Source: Symbiodinium kawagutii (lineage: Eukaryota > Sar > Dinophyceae > Suessiales > Symbiodiniaceae). Taken from it: a stretch of 64,000 bases of DNA. A model generated the notes under the pieces. It ran no database searches and had not been told where the DNA came from. It was given only the letters and a program-made list of their open reading frames with translations. Location of the stretch: positions 307,302 to 371,301 of the forward strand of contig VSDK01016840.1 in the NCBI GenBank assembly GCA_009767595.1, written 5' to 3'. Shown here in pieces: positions 22,254-33,539 of the stretch. Every line of letters begins with the position of its first letter. Position 1 is the stretch's first letter. The translations under genes were made by a program, and so were the position numbers.

Positions 22254-22649
22254 GAACACCCGGACTGGCACATTGCTATCTACAGCATGGACGATGTTTC
22301 TCAGGCGCAAGCATCGAGCCAGCATGCAGCAGTCCTATCCGTCATGGTTTTCAGGTGCCAGGTCCTGTGCCACAAGCTGAAGCACAAAGCCGAAGCAGTC
22401 GCTCTCAGAACTCAGTTCAACCAGGTGCCTCGATGTGATGCTTTACTTAGCTTTCGAAACATCCGTTGTAAAATGTAAAATGAGCACTTTGTTAAGCGAA
22501 TTGAAGTGACAAATGTCAAGAAGCAAGTTTGGAGATGTTTGGAGCATATCAGAGCACACCAGAGCGACATGCAAATGGGAAAGCTAAATCGTCGCAAGTT
22601 TGGCCGGGCACTGAGAAGGTGCTGCGTTTTGGAGCAGTGCGACTTTTGA
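22254..22649 (+). CDS. Two-exon 3' end of an unassigned gene
   Basis: Exon 22254-22424 (57 codons) reads WHIAIYSMDDVSQAQ and VLCHKLKHKAEAVALRTQFN and ends CAG before GTGCCTC. A 60-base intron ends AATGAG. Exon 22485-22649 reads HFVKRIEVTNVKKQVWRCLE and GKLNRRKFGRALRRCC and stops at TGA 22647. Phases match (0/0), lengths divide by three, and composition is helical and basic. Confidence 0.5.
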
Positions 22650-22883
22650 AGCTTTGCGGAATGGACAGTGGGTAGCCTACCCAGAGGCGCAAAAACGATT
22701 CGGTCCGTTTCGGTCTATCTTTGCTTTGCTCAGTTGCAGTTCTACATCGAATATTCTTGTGATTTCCTGTGGCCCTTCGGATGCTTTTGTGCTCCCAATC
22801 ATTCCAACCACTTCCATCCACAAGTCCATCCACAAGTCCATCCATTTCCAAGCTTGCCATGACAACTTGAAAATCGGCGCCAG

Positions 22884-22979
22884 GCTCAACAGGCAGAGCT
22901 GAGAGGTGCACTTCACCGAGAAGATTGCCAGAGACTGAAGCAATCTTTTGCTCAAAACAGACTCAGAAAGAAATCTTGA
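22884..22979 (+). CDS. Short terminal exon, coiled-coil-like
   Basis: After CGGCGCCAG the frame reads AQQAELRGALHREDCQRLKQ and ends in a basic tail with TGA at 22977. Thirty-two codons including stop. It is too close to the previous stop to be certain of gene membership. Confidence 0.35.
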   Translation, partial: AQQAELRGALHREDCQRLKQSFAQNRLRKKS

Positions 22980-23110
22980 TTTTTTGTGACAGAAAGAAGT
23001 CTTGAGTTCATTTGATTCAAAATAGAAAAGGAACAAAAAGAACATGTCTGTTTTTTTGATCCTTCAAAATCTTCGAAACTGACTCTTGATGGCCAGCTCA
23101 GGCACCGAAG

Positions 23111-23236
23111 TGATGATCGATGCTGAGAGGCGCCAGGCTCTTGCAACTCTCGCAGAGATGGGCGTTTGCCCAAGGCGCGGTCAGCTGCCCCAAGCTAAGG
23201 AATTCATCACAGCATTGGAAAATATTAGAAACTTAG
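23111..23236 (+). CDS. Exon candidate, helical
   Basis: After CACCGAAG the frame reads MIDAERRQALATLAEMGV and QAKEFITALENIRNL, ending at a consensus donor (CTTAGGTAACTGG). Strongly helical composition. No family recognised. Confidence 0.45.
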
Positions 23237-23448
23237 GTAACTGGATTGAGTTGCAGTGCTGGGAAACATGAAACACGGTGCAATTTGAATTAACATAACT
23301 TTAACAGGATACATGTCCTAAGAGATATTGACATGGATTAGGACTAAGATAGAACTCCGCTGACTCTGTTCATCCTATTTGTAGACAAGGTTTATCATTT
23401 TGGTGCCAGATGAACGAATACGATCCTAGATGTGCTGCAGTTGTGTAG

Positions 23449-23740
23449 GTCTCTTGGCACCGTGGACGGCGAAGCTGCAAGCCTTGTTGTGCGCTTGGAT
23501 GGCAGCATCCTGGACGAAATCATCAACCACTGGGTATGTCATCCCCAACATTCCCAAACAGATCCCGACAGCCCAACTACGTCTTTGCTTTCCGACTGGT
23601 TGCCTGATTCTTTTACAAGGGAAGGCTGCAACCGTGCCCAAGGCAATGGCAGCATTCAAGTCAATCTGGCTTCGCTGGTCTCTGCGGCAGATTATGGTGC
23701 CTTCGCAAGAGATCCACAGCAGTCCACACTCCACACCTGT
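23449..23740 (+). CDS. Exon candidates, frame uncertain
   Basis: The piece after TTGTGTAG to 23531 reads either SLGTVDGEAASLVVRLDGS or a hydrophobic alternative, with donor CTGGGTATGTC. A second piece follows ATTCTTTTACAAG at about 23621 (AATVPKAMAAFKSIWLRWSL or an alternative). Likely same gene as the exon at 23111. Confidence 0.3.
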
Positions 23741-24557
23741 TCATGAACAGTACTTACATGTACTTAGTACATCTTAGTACTTCGCAGTACTTCTTAGGTC
23801 GAAGCATTTCAGGATGCCTGAGCAAGCTTCTGAGGCGAAGAGAGAAGTGCCGATGGTACGACCCGGGTTCGTTTGAGACTCCCTGCAGTCAGGGAAGGCG
23901 AGATGTGTCAGCCGATGCAAGAGATCCAGATGTGGTTCCAGATGTGAAGCAGAGAACTTCAATCAGTTTCAGATGTCACGGGCTTCAGTTTAGGAAGTTG
24001 CACCAAAAATGAGGTTCTTTTGAAATAGCGACCCCCAAAAATGCTTGGTTTATTGCTATAGTATATTGATATTGCATGATTTAGGGGTATGCCTATGACT
24101 TGAGAAACACCTATGTTGCATTGCCATCGATACCATGTCGCACCTCTTGTTTTCTTGCAATTTCTCAGCCAGGTGAGCTTCGCCTTCCTGCAGACCTTGA
24201 TCTTGGCTCCTGCCCGAGCGTGAAGGATTGTGGTCGCCATGTGAACGCAGATCAGCTGCACCTTGGCTTAGCTGCGTAGTTGGTTGTGTATCTTGCTGGC
24301 ATAAGATTTCAGATGAAGGGGAACACATGACACGGGAACAAAGATATGATTGGCTATGAACTGCTAGGGAGATCTGAACTCGATCTTGGGGGTTTCAATC
24401 CGACTCTAAGCTTATCTCAGGACGTCGCCAATCCATGTGAGCCCACGATAATGCACAGCTAGCTTCAGGAAACCTGACAGCAAATGTGGCATTTGCCTGG
24501 GATCCTTGGCCAGATTGGGTCGGATCGTCAAGGCTTTCGACATGTGTTCGCTGATTT

Positions 24558-24672
24558 GCCCTTGCTTCATCTTGCTTCATCTTGCTTCATCTAGCTTCAA
24601 GTTACATGATCTTAGGTCATTTTGGGTCATCTTAGGTCATTGTAGGTCTTGTTTGGTCTTGTGTGGTCTTGG
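24558..24672 (+). repeat. Short degenerate tandem repeats
   Basis: Three to four copies of CTTGCTTCAT, then several copies of TAGGTCATTTTGG/GGTCTTG variants. No coding potential. Confidence 0.6.
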
Positions 24673-24712
24673 CATATGCTGATGCTGCATCCTCCAAGGT
24701 GAACTCTTGCAG

Positions 24713-25020
24713 AGCAAAAGGCGCTCGCCAGTGCTGGAGTCCTTGCCCTGGAACGACATCGAAGAACTGAAGGGACTTTTAAAGACTTTGCTCCCGTATC
24801 AAGCAGTTCTAGCTTATGGCTTATGTCAAGCGTGGAATATCTTTGAATGGCTTATGCTTATGCATTCCAAGCTTAGCTTCGCTCATTGTATGATTGAATT
24901 CCTTTGCTTGTTGAGGCTCCATTGCGGCCATTCCTTTCACGAGAGCTGCCTAGATCGCTGGTTTGAGGAGAGGAGGCCGGCGGAGGGTTGGAGGGCCCCA
25001 CTGGGCATCCATGGCAAAGA
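24713..25020 (+). CDS. RING-like zinc-finger protein, two exons
   Basis: RING fingers usually mark E3 ubiquitin ligases. Exon 24713-24795 after CTCTTGCAG reads PVLESLPWNDIEELKGLLKT. A 120-base GT-AG intron follows. The exon from 24916 reads LHCGHSFHESCLDRWFEE, the C-x-H-x2-H-x2-C core of a RING-H2 finger with the typical W. The join is phase 2/2 and makes LLPLHCGH, as expected in the family. The first Cys pair is absent from the preceding exon and the last CPxC pair is not seen downstream, so the finger is incomplete or uses other exons. The 3' boundary is uncertain. Confidence 0.55.
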
Positions 25021-25439
25021 AAAACGGCGTACATCGGCGGACGCAATCACTAGAAGTCGCAGACACTTGACAGAGATGACAGGCGATGTCCAACTTGCAA
25101 AAGACGCTTCGGCCATTTGGTTGGCAATCAGCTCCTTGGCACAACCCAGGCACTGTAAATTTTAGCGCCAAAGAAATGCAGGCAGAGTTTGAGATTAGTC
25201 AATTCTGCCCCCCAGGGAAGCGGAGATTTAGAGAGGGAAGTGGAGATTCACACCCCAACGAATATCAACAAACTATGTTGCAGGGCAAATCCTGCACCAC
25301 GCCCTCACAAAAAGAACTAGAGCAGCAAGGTTGAGGTGAGAGGTCACGACATGTCCGAAACCCCATCGAAATGAAGCCAAATCACTTGTTCACTGGTGAT
25401 GTTACCTGTCTCTGAGTCTCTAAATGATTTCGTTTCGAA

Positions 25440-25774
25440 CTGTAAGTGTGACTGGCAACGGTGGCTGTTACCAGTTTCACCAGCCTCACAGTACATCACC
25501 TGTTGACTGCAAGCGTAGCTCGCCTCTTAGGCCCAGCGTGGGTACAATGAGCTGGCGACTGGACAGCCGTGTACGGCTAGCTGGGCATCCAGCATCCTGG
25601 CGGCAAAGCCTCCGCATCTTCTCGTTGGTCCTGGGACACCTCGCTGAGGACAGCTTCACCATCGTCCTCAATTTCCGCTTTCCCGGCGGAAGGGATTCCA
25701 GCGGAGAGTGCCCTGGCAGCTTGCAGTGCTCAGTGGTTTGGGACCACTGCCTGGAAGTGGCTGCAGAACGGTAG
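25440..25774 (+). CDS. Long exon candidate, unassigned
   Basis: The open frame contains MSWRLDSRVRLAGHPASW, then LRIFSLVLGHLAEDSFTIV and VVWDHCLEVAAER. Balanced composition, about 110 codons. A second + frame is also long in the 3' half. May belong to the RING-like gene or the next one. Confidence 0.3.
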
Positions 25775-26695
25775 GATGTGCCATAGACTTACGCTGATCA
25801 CCACTGTCCCCACATCAGAGATCAAGGTCCGCGATGCGATCCACATGTCCACACTTACATCTATACACGGACGTGCGGTTGACTATGTCAAGAGGGTATC
25901 AAAGCCTCACCGTCAACATGACCATGCACAGCTATCGATCACTGCGGAAGGACCCATACCACAGGACCATTCACCTCACTGTCAAGCAGGATCGTGACAT
26001 GTGCATACATGTGCTATACACCTTTTTGATCCTTTTTGTCATGAAAATCGGCCAACTTCTGCCCGCAGCGCACGCAAATAAAAAACCCGTCGGTGCCATG
26101 ATGTGTAGATTTCGAAATATACTCTAATAGATTCTAATATGGTCGGATCCGCTGCCACCCGCTTTGATAATGGATGCAACACTTGCAATAAATGATTGCA
26201 GCACTTTGCACGATGCAGAGTGTTTGGGTGCTTTGTAGTGGGTCTTTTGCTGCTACGTGGTGGCCTTGTGGTTTTCATATATGTTTTCATACTTCGATAT
26301 GATCATGCTGTGCACGTGACCTTTCTGCTGGCGCATCAATCTCGAGCTCGATGGAGCACGACGGACCCCGCGGCTAAGTTGCCGTTGAAGGCTTGCCGTT
26401 GAACCTTTGCCACCCTTCCTGGTACTGGAACATTTATAACAACTTCACAACTTCCATGTGATGGATTTAATGGCTTGTTTGCTATTGTCTCAGGATCAGC
26501 CATAGTAAGCGGCGTTTTTCGTTGCTCATGGGAGTTTGAAATGTGTTTGCTCTGGGGGAATTCTGGATATTCTTGTTGTGTTGGAGAGATGCAGGGGGGC
26601 AACCAAACACCTAGTGCAACGACACATGAAGACACTTACTCTGCAATGAAACCCGTGATATTTGTGACGCTGTTTTGCCATGCCAAGAAGTTCAG

Positions 26696-26837
26696 GTCCT
26701 ACAGGGGGCGGTCGCAGTGACTAAGCTGCAAAGCGACATGCTTGCGAATCGGCGCCAGTTCGTTCATGTTCGTTACCATCCGAAATTTAGTGCTGAAAAG
26801 TGGTTTTGTCATTGGAGGTGGCAGTACATGAAGCCAT
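26696..26837 (+). CDS. Exon candidate, unassigned
   Basis: After AGAAGTTCAG the frame reads VLQGAVAVTKLQSDMLANRR and FVHVRYHPKFSAEKWF. It runs into a tandem (AAGCCATATG)3 repeat at about 26832-26868, so the donor must lie before that repeat. Confidence 0.4.
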
Positions 26838-26870
26838 ATGAAGCCATATGAAGCCATATGAAGCCTATGT
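26832..26870 (+). repeat. 10-base tandem repeat
   Basis: GAAGCCATAT repeated three times plus a partial copy, immediately after an exon candidate. Confidence 0.8.
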
Positions 26871-26952
26871 ACTGCCTATGTGACTATGTGATTGTGCTCT
26901 TAAAGTTAGCTCAGCTCGAAGGGTTGCACCAGGCAAGCATATTTGCCCCACG

Positions 26953-27320
26953 ATGAGCGCGGAAAGTTACATGGCTGAGAAGCGTGCCCGTGTTTGGCTG
27001 TTGCGATTGTCAGGGGTGCACAAAGAGGGTGAGATGTTTGATGATGTTTGATGGGTCCCACGTGATCAGCCGTTTCTAATTGTTTCTATGTCATTTAATG
27101 CGATTATGAAGAATGTATGGGTATTATATGGTTATTTTTTGGGTATTGAGTGTCAAGCCTTTGGAGGGGAAAAGGGCAGAAACGGGAAAGACATGGATTA
27201 ATTATTCATGATTATTCCAATCGCTCAGCAACGAAAGCCGTCACCAGGGAGATTGCGACAGAGAAGGCCAGCCAGAAGTACATTTTAGAACTGGTTTCCT
27301 CCAGCCGTAGCTGCCAATGA
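26953..27320 (+). CDS. Small two-exon gene or 3' gene end
   Basis: Exon 26953-27028 from an ATG reads MSAESYMAEKRARVWLLRLS and ends at a GAGGGTGAGATG donor. Exon 27229-27320 follows CAATCGCTCAG and reads TKAVTREIATEKASQKYIL, with TGA at 27318. Phases match (1/1), giving a 55-residue helical, basic protein if the ATG is the start. The upstream frame is open, so it could also be an internal exon. Confidence 0.4.
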
Positions 27321-27404
27321 ATTCTGCTCATGCGGCTACTAATTGAGCCCTGGGGCTATTGTAAGCCTGGTTAAGCCCCACAGGTCGGGCCCATGTTTAA
27401 AGCG

Positions 27405-27950
27405 ATGTTGAATCCCCTTGGCCCCACATTGGCTCCGCATGACCAAACGGTCCCACAGTGCCCTCGCGCTCTACTTGTTGACAAGTTCTGGGCTGCAATT
27501 TACAAAGCTGCACGTGGCTTCAACTGCACCCAAGCATTGTTGCGCCACCGTGCGCAACTTGCGTATGCCGAAACTGCACATTGCTTTCGCCTGGGGTTCG
27601 AAATCTCAGTTTGCAGCTCAGGTTGCTCCTATCGTTGTTCCAGCTTGCTTTCAGGCTTCAAGACTCTCACGTTTTTTCGTTGTCGTTGTGCCACTGATCG
27701 CGGCAATCCATTCCTGCATGGTGAGAGTATTGCTATACTTCATCCTGCTGCTTCAAAAAGCTATGGAGCCTTAGCTTCTATGCAGCTGTTGTCAGGCGGC
27801 GGGTGCTTTTCGACTTGCGCGTCTCTGCCACCGACCAGAAATATTGGCCGGCCTTCAACATCCACCTGAAGACAGCACATCGGCTCAGCATAGCTTTGCT
27901 GTTTTCAGACCCTTGTAGTTCTCCTTGCTGCTTTGAGATGCTTTGAACAA
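27405..27950 (+). CDS. Exons of a possible membrane protein
   Basis: Two long + frames overlap over 27405-27870. One reads DKFWAAIYKAARGFNCTQAL. The other contains a hydrophobic helix LSRFFVVVVPLIAAIHSCM ending at donor CATGGTGAGAG. A further piece after GGAGCCTTAG (27779 on) reads AAVVRRRVLFDLRVSATDQK and KTAHRLSIALLFSD. Splicing probably joins different frames; the order is not proven. Confidence 0.3.
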
Positions 27951-28005
27951 ACTTGACCCAACAGTTTTTCCAGATTTCGTTGCCAGGCAATCGCTGGTGG
28001 TCCAG

Positions 28006-28072
28006 AGCGCTTCGGATTTCCGGATGACGGCTACTGCCAGCGTGTCCTTGAGGACGTTCGTGGGATTGTTAG
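28006..28072 (+). CDS. Short internal exon
   Basis: Acceptor GTGGTCCAG, then a frame reading RFGFPDDGYCQRVLEDVRGI, ending at consensus donor TTAGGTAAGA. Well-bounded, but too short to identify. Confidence 0.4.
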
Positions 28073-28144
28073 GTAAGACGGCAGAAAAACATAGAAAAAC
28101 TCCTTCGACTTTTTGGAGGGTCTTGGATCATTCTCGATCGACAC

Positions 28145-28162
28145 GTGTGTGTGTGTGTGTGT
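28145..28162 (+). repeat. (GT)n microsatellite
   Basis: CGTGTGTGTGTGTGTGTGTT, about nine GT units. Confidence 0.9.
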
Positions 28163-28387
28163 TATGATATCTAATTGTCCGTTGCGCGCTTCCATACACC
28201 AGAAGCAAACCAGGATGCATCCAGCCGCAAGCATTCCATGTGCATAGGAGCTGCGACAGAATGGCGTGACTATGGCTGAGCTGTGACGCCCTCATGTTAA
28301 ACCCACCCATGACACGTCTTGATTCTGTAACTGGAAGAGTGGACAGCAGCAGATGCACCGAACATTGATATCGCTTAATGACAAGTA

Positions 28388-28490
28388 AAAGCTTCGCTAC
28401 CCTGTGTGAAAAGAGATTGGCTGAAACCTGGGCTGACTGTTGCGAAAGTCGTTGCGCAACTGCCCAGCCTCCGCAGAGACTCACGGTGTT
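28388..28490 (+). CDS. Exon candidate, frame uncertain
   Basis: One frame reads RLAETWADCCESRCATAQPP up to donor TGTGGTCAG; another long frame is open through 28690. No family recognised. Confidence 0.25.
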
Positions 28491-29451
28491 CTGTGGTCAG
28501 TTTAGCAAACATCAAGCTGAATCAAGCTTTAGAATCTGCAATGATCTGCAATGATCTGCTAGCCGTCTCTTGGAATCTCTGTGGAAGCGGGATCTGCTGT
28601 ACAGAAACGAAACAGATGCCAGGTTGGCTCGAAAAAGATCCAGAACGGTTGCATTTGCAATGGATATCATTGATACTATTGATACCCTGATTTGAGAAAT
28701 GTCTTTGATTTTGTTGATCTATATGCATGATTTACATTGTCCCGTTGTATGTTGTATGATGTTGTGTATGTTGTCTATTGTATGCTGTTGTCATTTGGCA
28801 GTACTTGTTTTCTTGGTTTTGTTGTCGGTGGTGACGGTGGCGATGTTGTGCCAGGTAATGCTTCAGCACTGCTGCTCTAGTCAGTGCTAGTGAAAATATT
28901 TCCGGTTATTGCTTGAGCTGCCTTCCTGACGGTGACAAAATCATGATATTTCAATTTTTACCTGAAGCATGTCGCGAATCACCCTGCGGAGAGTGCAGGA
29001 CCAATAAGACTATGCAGCTGTCATTTGATTCAAGGATCAGCATAGGTCAGCACAGGCCTGCATCGTTGAAAGATTGCACCGCATATGCAACGCTTGCCCT
29101 AAAGAGAAATGCGGATGTATCAACCAGTCAACTGATGCGCGCAGAGCATGCAATGGTAGTCCTTTTTGCCGTTCAGTGCAACCAGAACTGGCAGTTTTGG
29201 GAGCATTTGGCGGCACCCTGGTTTCTTTAATCCTTCTTTTACATGTTTCTATACGTTTCTTGTGTATTTTCTGCGTGCGTTTGTATTCTGATACCCACTT
29301 GAAATCTTCGGTGGCATTTCTTTGAAGCTCGTGGAGCAACTGCTTGTGCCTTTTCCATGCCGCTGGTGCTTGGAGCATGGCCACAAGATGATAAATCTCC
29401 GGTCACAAACTCAGATTCCGAGCGTCCTTTGCAATCGAATCGCTCACCCTC

Positions 29452-29494
29452 GGAATGGCGATGGAGAGATTGGAGAATTAGAGAGAGATAGCTT
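29452..29494 (+). repeat. GA-tailed element, diverged copy D
   Basis: CGGAATGGCGATGGAGAGAT followed by imperfect GA. Matches the 3' part of copies A-C. Confidence 0.45.
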
Positions 29495-29499
29495 TGGAT

Positions 29500-30240
29500 A
29501 AATAAACCAGATCATCAAGGAATCAAGGGGGTCGAAAAGCCGACATAAACCGAAGGCCTCCAAAGCTCTACAGCAAAGCAGTTTCCCCACAGATTCCCTC
29601 GCGGGAAGCTTGGGCTTGGGAGTCCTGTGCTCAGACTCACTGGCTCCGCATATACCAAAGCGATTCGCTGATGTGAAATCGAATCCTGCTTAGAAATTTT
29701 CGGAACAGCTGGGGAAGGAAGCACGAGGAAAGTGGCGAAGGTTCATGTAGGCTCACACCAGCCATTGAAATACACGATGCCTGGATGGCCATGGCCATGG
29801 CCCAGGAATGATGAGAAAACCTGGGCTGCTTGTGTCCGGGAACGGTGCAATGCTCAGAGCTCAGAAGCCTTGCAGGGCAATGGCAGCCGATTCCAAGGCG
29901 CCCGTCAAAGATCTTCAGCCGGAAAGTGGCACCAGGTGAACACTCACAGCCGGCTGAGGCAAGGATGGGATATGACGAGTTCTTGCAAGCTGTTGGATGC
30001 TGCTGGTTCATCAGGATGACTGTCTTGAAGTGTTGGAAAATTAGAATCTGACATGTTGCAGTCATTGCGCTCCTGGTGAACAACTGAGAACGTAGAAGAG
30101 TCCGGATTTTAGTGGCACACAGGGCGGTGGTCATGCCAGCGTAATATGCTGACGTTGGGTGACGCATAGGCTTCTAAACCTCGTTTTCTGAAGTGGGAAG
30201 CATCGGTGCGCAGCCTCCTGGCAAATGAAAACTCCATGAA
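29500..30240. other. Overlapping long frames on both strands
   Basis: A 176-codon - frame (29637-30167) overlaps + frames at 29732-30051. The most protein-like + piece is at about 29850-30050 (PIPRRPSKIFSRKVAP and MGYDEFLQAVGCCWF). At least one exon is likely; I cannot choose the strand. Confidence 0.25.
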
Positions 30241-30263
30241 GCATGGACATGTTGAACGTGAGC

Positions 30264-30440
30264 CGTATATACAGTGGTACTGGTATGTTGGACATCAATC
30301 AGTGGAACATAGTGGGGGACTGGAAAGGTTGGAATGAGAATCAATGGCAGCGCCACAAAACATCACAAAACGAGATGTTCTTTGAACCCCAGGCATCTCC
30401 AGCCTTGAAACTTCATGATGAGGTGCAGTACTGGAGCTGA
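30264..30440 (+). CDS. Terminal exon candidate
   Basis: The frame reads SGTGMLDINQWNIVGDWKGW and EPQASPALKLHDEVQYWS, closing at TGA 30438. Aromatic-rich globular composition. Confidence 0.35.
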   Translation, partial: RIYSGTGMLDINQWNIVGDWKGWNENQWQRHKTSQNEMFFEPQASPALKLHDEVQYWS

Positions 30441-30986
30441 AGTTGCATGTGAGCCTCTCTGCGAGCCAGAAATCAAGGCCACTCCTTCAGCTGGAAGCAA
30501 AAGTAGGTTGTAGATAACTAGGTGCCAGGTGCTAGCATGTGCTAGCTATAGCTCACTAAAGCTAATTTATGCTCATCTATAGTCGATAGCTGGTTATACT
30601 TATGCTGATACTGATACTTGAACATCTTGAACTTAGTTTTAGTTCAATCTTGTACATTAGAGCCCACTAAAACAGGCTAAACCTGTTATGCACCTGTTCA
30701 ATGATTCCGTTGTATAACCTTATACAATTTGATTCCCGATGGTGCACACTTGACTTTAACCTTTGAAATTGAAACAGTTTTTTTTGTTTTCTGACTATTG
30801 CACGTTGCATAGCGTCATTGCCCGTCTCAGTTGACATGCCGAATTCCCGGAAGCCACTTCCAGAGGATAGACCTGCAGCAAGCGGGAGCAAAAAAATTGA
30901 AACAGGGTTTCCGCCTCCGCATGCACTTCGTTTTCAATTGTTTCAACACTTTAATTTGAATTTTGTTTCCCAGTCTCGGTTGGCAG

Positions 30987-31113
30987 TGGGCGACGGTAAA
31001 GCACAGCAAGATGGTTGTGCATTTTTGTGCTGAATGCCGGCAGCGCTTCAGGGTTGCTGAATCGTTTGGACACGATTACATCCCTCGATGTGCAATACAC
31101 GACGCTTGCTTCA
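30987..31113 (+). CDS. Exon with a possible zinc-binding motif
   Basis: Acceptor TCGGTTGGCAG, then WATVKHSKMVVHFCAECRQR and a later IPRCAIHDACF. It ends at a GTACGT donor in phase 1. The C-x2-C plus C-x2-H spacing resembles a small zinc finger, but no named family fits. The - strand over 31145-31456 is also open, so downstream exons are ambiguous. Confidence 0.4.
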
Positions 31114-32119
31114 GTACGTTTTCCACTTCCAAATGTCATAGGCTTCAAAGGTCCAAGGCAATGTTGCAAACTTTTTTCATGAGCATACGTACAAGGAATA
31201 GTTTGGAGATGTTTGGAGTCTGAGGTTTGGGTTGCAGGATCTGATGGAACTCAGTTGGCAGAAGCTCGGGGAAGCGCAGCCACCTCAGGAAACGGACTCC
31301 GTACATTCCCATGTTGCCAGATCTTCCCTGCAGTAGCCTTACCTGTTTTCTTGGTGCTTGGAATGCCTGCCTCAGATTTGCCCAAAGAACCCACGCAGCG
31401 CCATCCATGTGCATTGGTGCCTTGCTTGCACAAGTTGCACAAGGTTCAAGATCCATGCGGTCAGCATGAGGATCGTCACTTCAACCGAGGATATGTCGCG
31501 CCAAGTCCTGCCGCGAGCGTGCGGATGACAGGTGGAGATTGATAGAGGCCGCTTGGGAAGACAGCTGGTTTGGGCGTTGTGATTTTATGGCGGTTGTTGC
31601 TACCAAAAGCTTTTGGCAGACTGAACCTAAACTAAACCTATCTAAATCTCGTAACACATCCGGCACTTCGAATTTTGGCCCTCTTACGTACTGGTAGGGA
31701 TCAACCAGATGCATGCATGGAAAGTGCAAACTGTTGTCAACGTAACTTTTGATCATTTTCAACCATGCCTGATCGCTACTGACCATGATTAACCATCATG
31801 AAATACACCATATACCAGCTAATCATTCCATTAGCCACCATTATCATTGGTGGTTCCTGCCCCTAATGCTTGGCCCCGTGGATAGGTCTATCAGGTCTAT
31901 AGACAGCTTTGGGGCCAAACATCCATCAAACATCATCAAGCTTTGCCTTTGCTTCCAAGTTGGGTGTGGCTCTTGATGTTGTTGGCATATGTTTGCATAG
32001 GTTGGTTTGACTTAGATAGTGGGTGGTTGGGTGTTGCTTGCTGGCTCTAGACGATTTGGCTGGTACTTACCAGCTCTAGTGGCTGCTGCTTGATTACTGG
32101 CTATGGATATGGCATGATG

Positions 32120-32560
32120 TGGCTCATACTTTGCAAAAACATCATCTGAATCGACGCATGAAATGTGGGAGTGCCAGGAGTACCCACGTCCATCAGAAGC
32201 GAAAAGACCATGGACGATTCCACAGGCGTAGCCGGAAACTCCGTACAGTTTCGTGTGTGGCATCCTGTGTGCGGTTGCTATACCAGCTGATTGTAGTGCG
32301 TCGCGATTGCGATTCATTGCGATTCGAGTCATCAAGCAGCAAATTTCCAAAGAATGTCCTGGCTCGATGTGATTAGGGCAGAATGTCGTGCAGGCCCTGC
32401 TCAGCATATTGGCAAAGATTGGGGCAACTTGGTCGGAGGGCAGGGGCTCCATAGGACACAGGGACCTCCCAAGATCCCATAGGGACCGAGCTGCTGTGAA
32501 TCCTCGTCTCTTTGTTCCCTGGTAATTTGATGTAATGTGTCTATTTTTCTCAGTCTCTTT
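32120..32560. other. Exon-like region, both strands plausible
   Basis: On + a well-formed piece reads STHEMWECQEYPRPSEAKRP before a CAGGCG site. On - one frame of 185 codons spans 32012-32569. The longest frame is not proof in this compositionally biased DNA. Confidence 0.25.
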
Positions 32561-32920
32561 TGCATTCATTTTGTTATTTTTCTTCCTTCGTTATCTTCAT
32601 TATTCCTTTATTCCTTTCCTTTTCTTCTTCTTTCCCTTCTTCTGATGGCCTGTCCTTAACTGACTTGACATCGATCAACGAATCATTGCCAAATAGCAAA
32701 CTGACACATGGAGTTCAACCGAGGACGGACAAGGCTTTCACAAACTAAAACCTATATCCGTCACCAAAGTATGATCGAACAAGTTGCTGTTGACGATGCC
32801 TCCTTGATGGAGGGTGGCATTTGTTCCCCATGTTTTTTTTTTGTGGGGGATTGTGGGGGTCTTATTTTTAGCAAGCTCCCGCCTCTTCCACGTTTGTCAA
32901 TTTTCCACGATTTCTGAAGC

Positions 32921-33399
32921 CAAACTCAGTACTGTTGACTAAACTTGTTCAAAATGCCCAGGAGTCTTTTGGCATGGTCACGGTGGAACTCGGTGCAGAA
33001 GACCAAGGATCTAAAAGACTTATCCAGTTGCTTGTCTTACTCAGTTTGAGGGACCGAAAGCAAATGCAACTCCCAGTTAAATCAAGTTCAGAGCTGGTCG
33101 ATGTGTGATGTGCTTGTACCATGCGGAGAGTATCCAGGTACTACAGTGACTTGGGTTTCAGCAGCACCACCCATCGCATAATCTTTGGTGAACTTAGCTC
33201 CTTGGATTGGATGGAGAAGTGATGAGCTTTCGGTTAAACCTGCAGGTGAAATCCAATGATGTCACACACGCATCCCAAACAGTTGATTCCATTGTGTCCA
33301 ACTTGTTTCATTGTATAATCTTGTATATTTGTACGTTTCGTTGATAATTTGTGGTGATTTGTGGCATTTTCGTTGCACATGCTGCATGGATTGTTCAAG
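32921..33399. other. Stretch without supported gene
   Basis: Only short frames; T-rich after 33290. Likely intron and spacer. Confidence 0.35.
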
Positions 33400-33539
33400 G
33401 TATGGAGGCATCCATTGCTTCCATTTCCGCCTTTGCTCCTCAGAGCTGGATGGCAGGGCTACCTTTGGCGGAGTTCAACGGTTGGTCCTGGCTATGGGGC
33501 AGCACGGCTGAAGATGGCAATGGGTCATTTAGTCAATGA
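33400..33539 (+). CDS. Terminal exon candidate
   Basis: After TTGTTCAAG one frame reads MEASIASISAFAPQSWMAGL and FNGWSWLWGSTAEDG, stopping at TGA 33537. A second + frame is also open. No domain recognised. Confidence 0.35.

Noticed and set aside
29637-30167. 176-codon minus ORF as a gene
   Set aside because: No start context, no domain, and overlapping plus frames are equally natural; left as an undecided region rather than a gene call.
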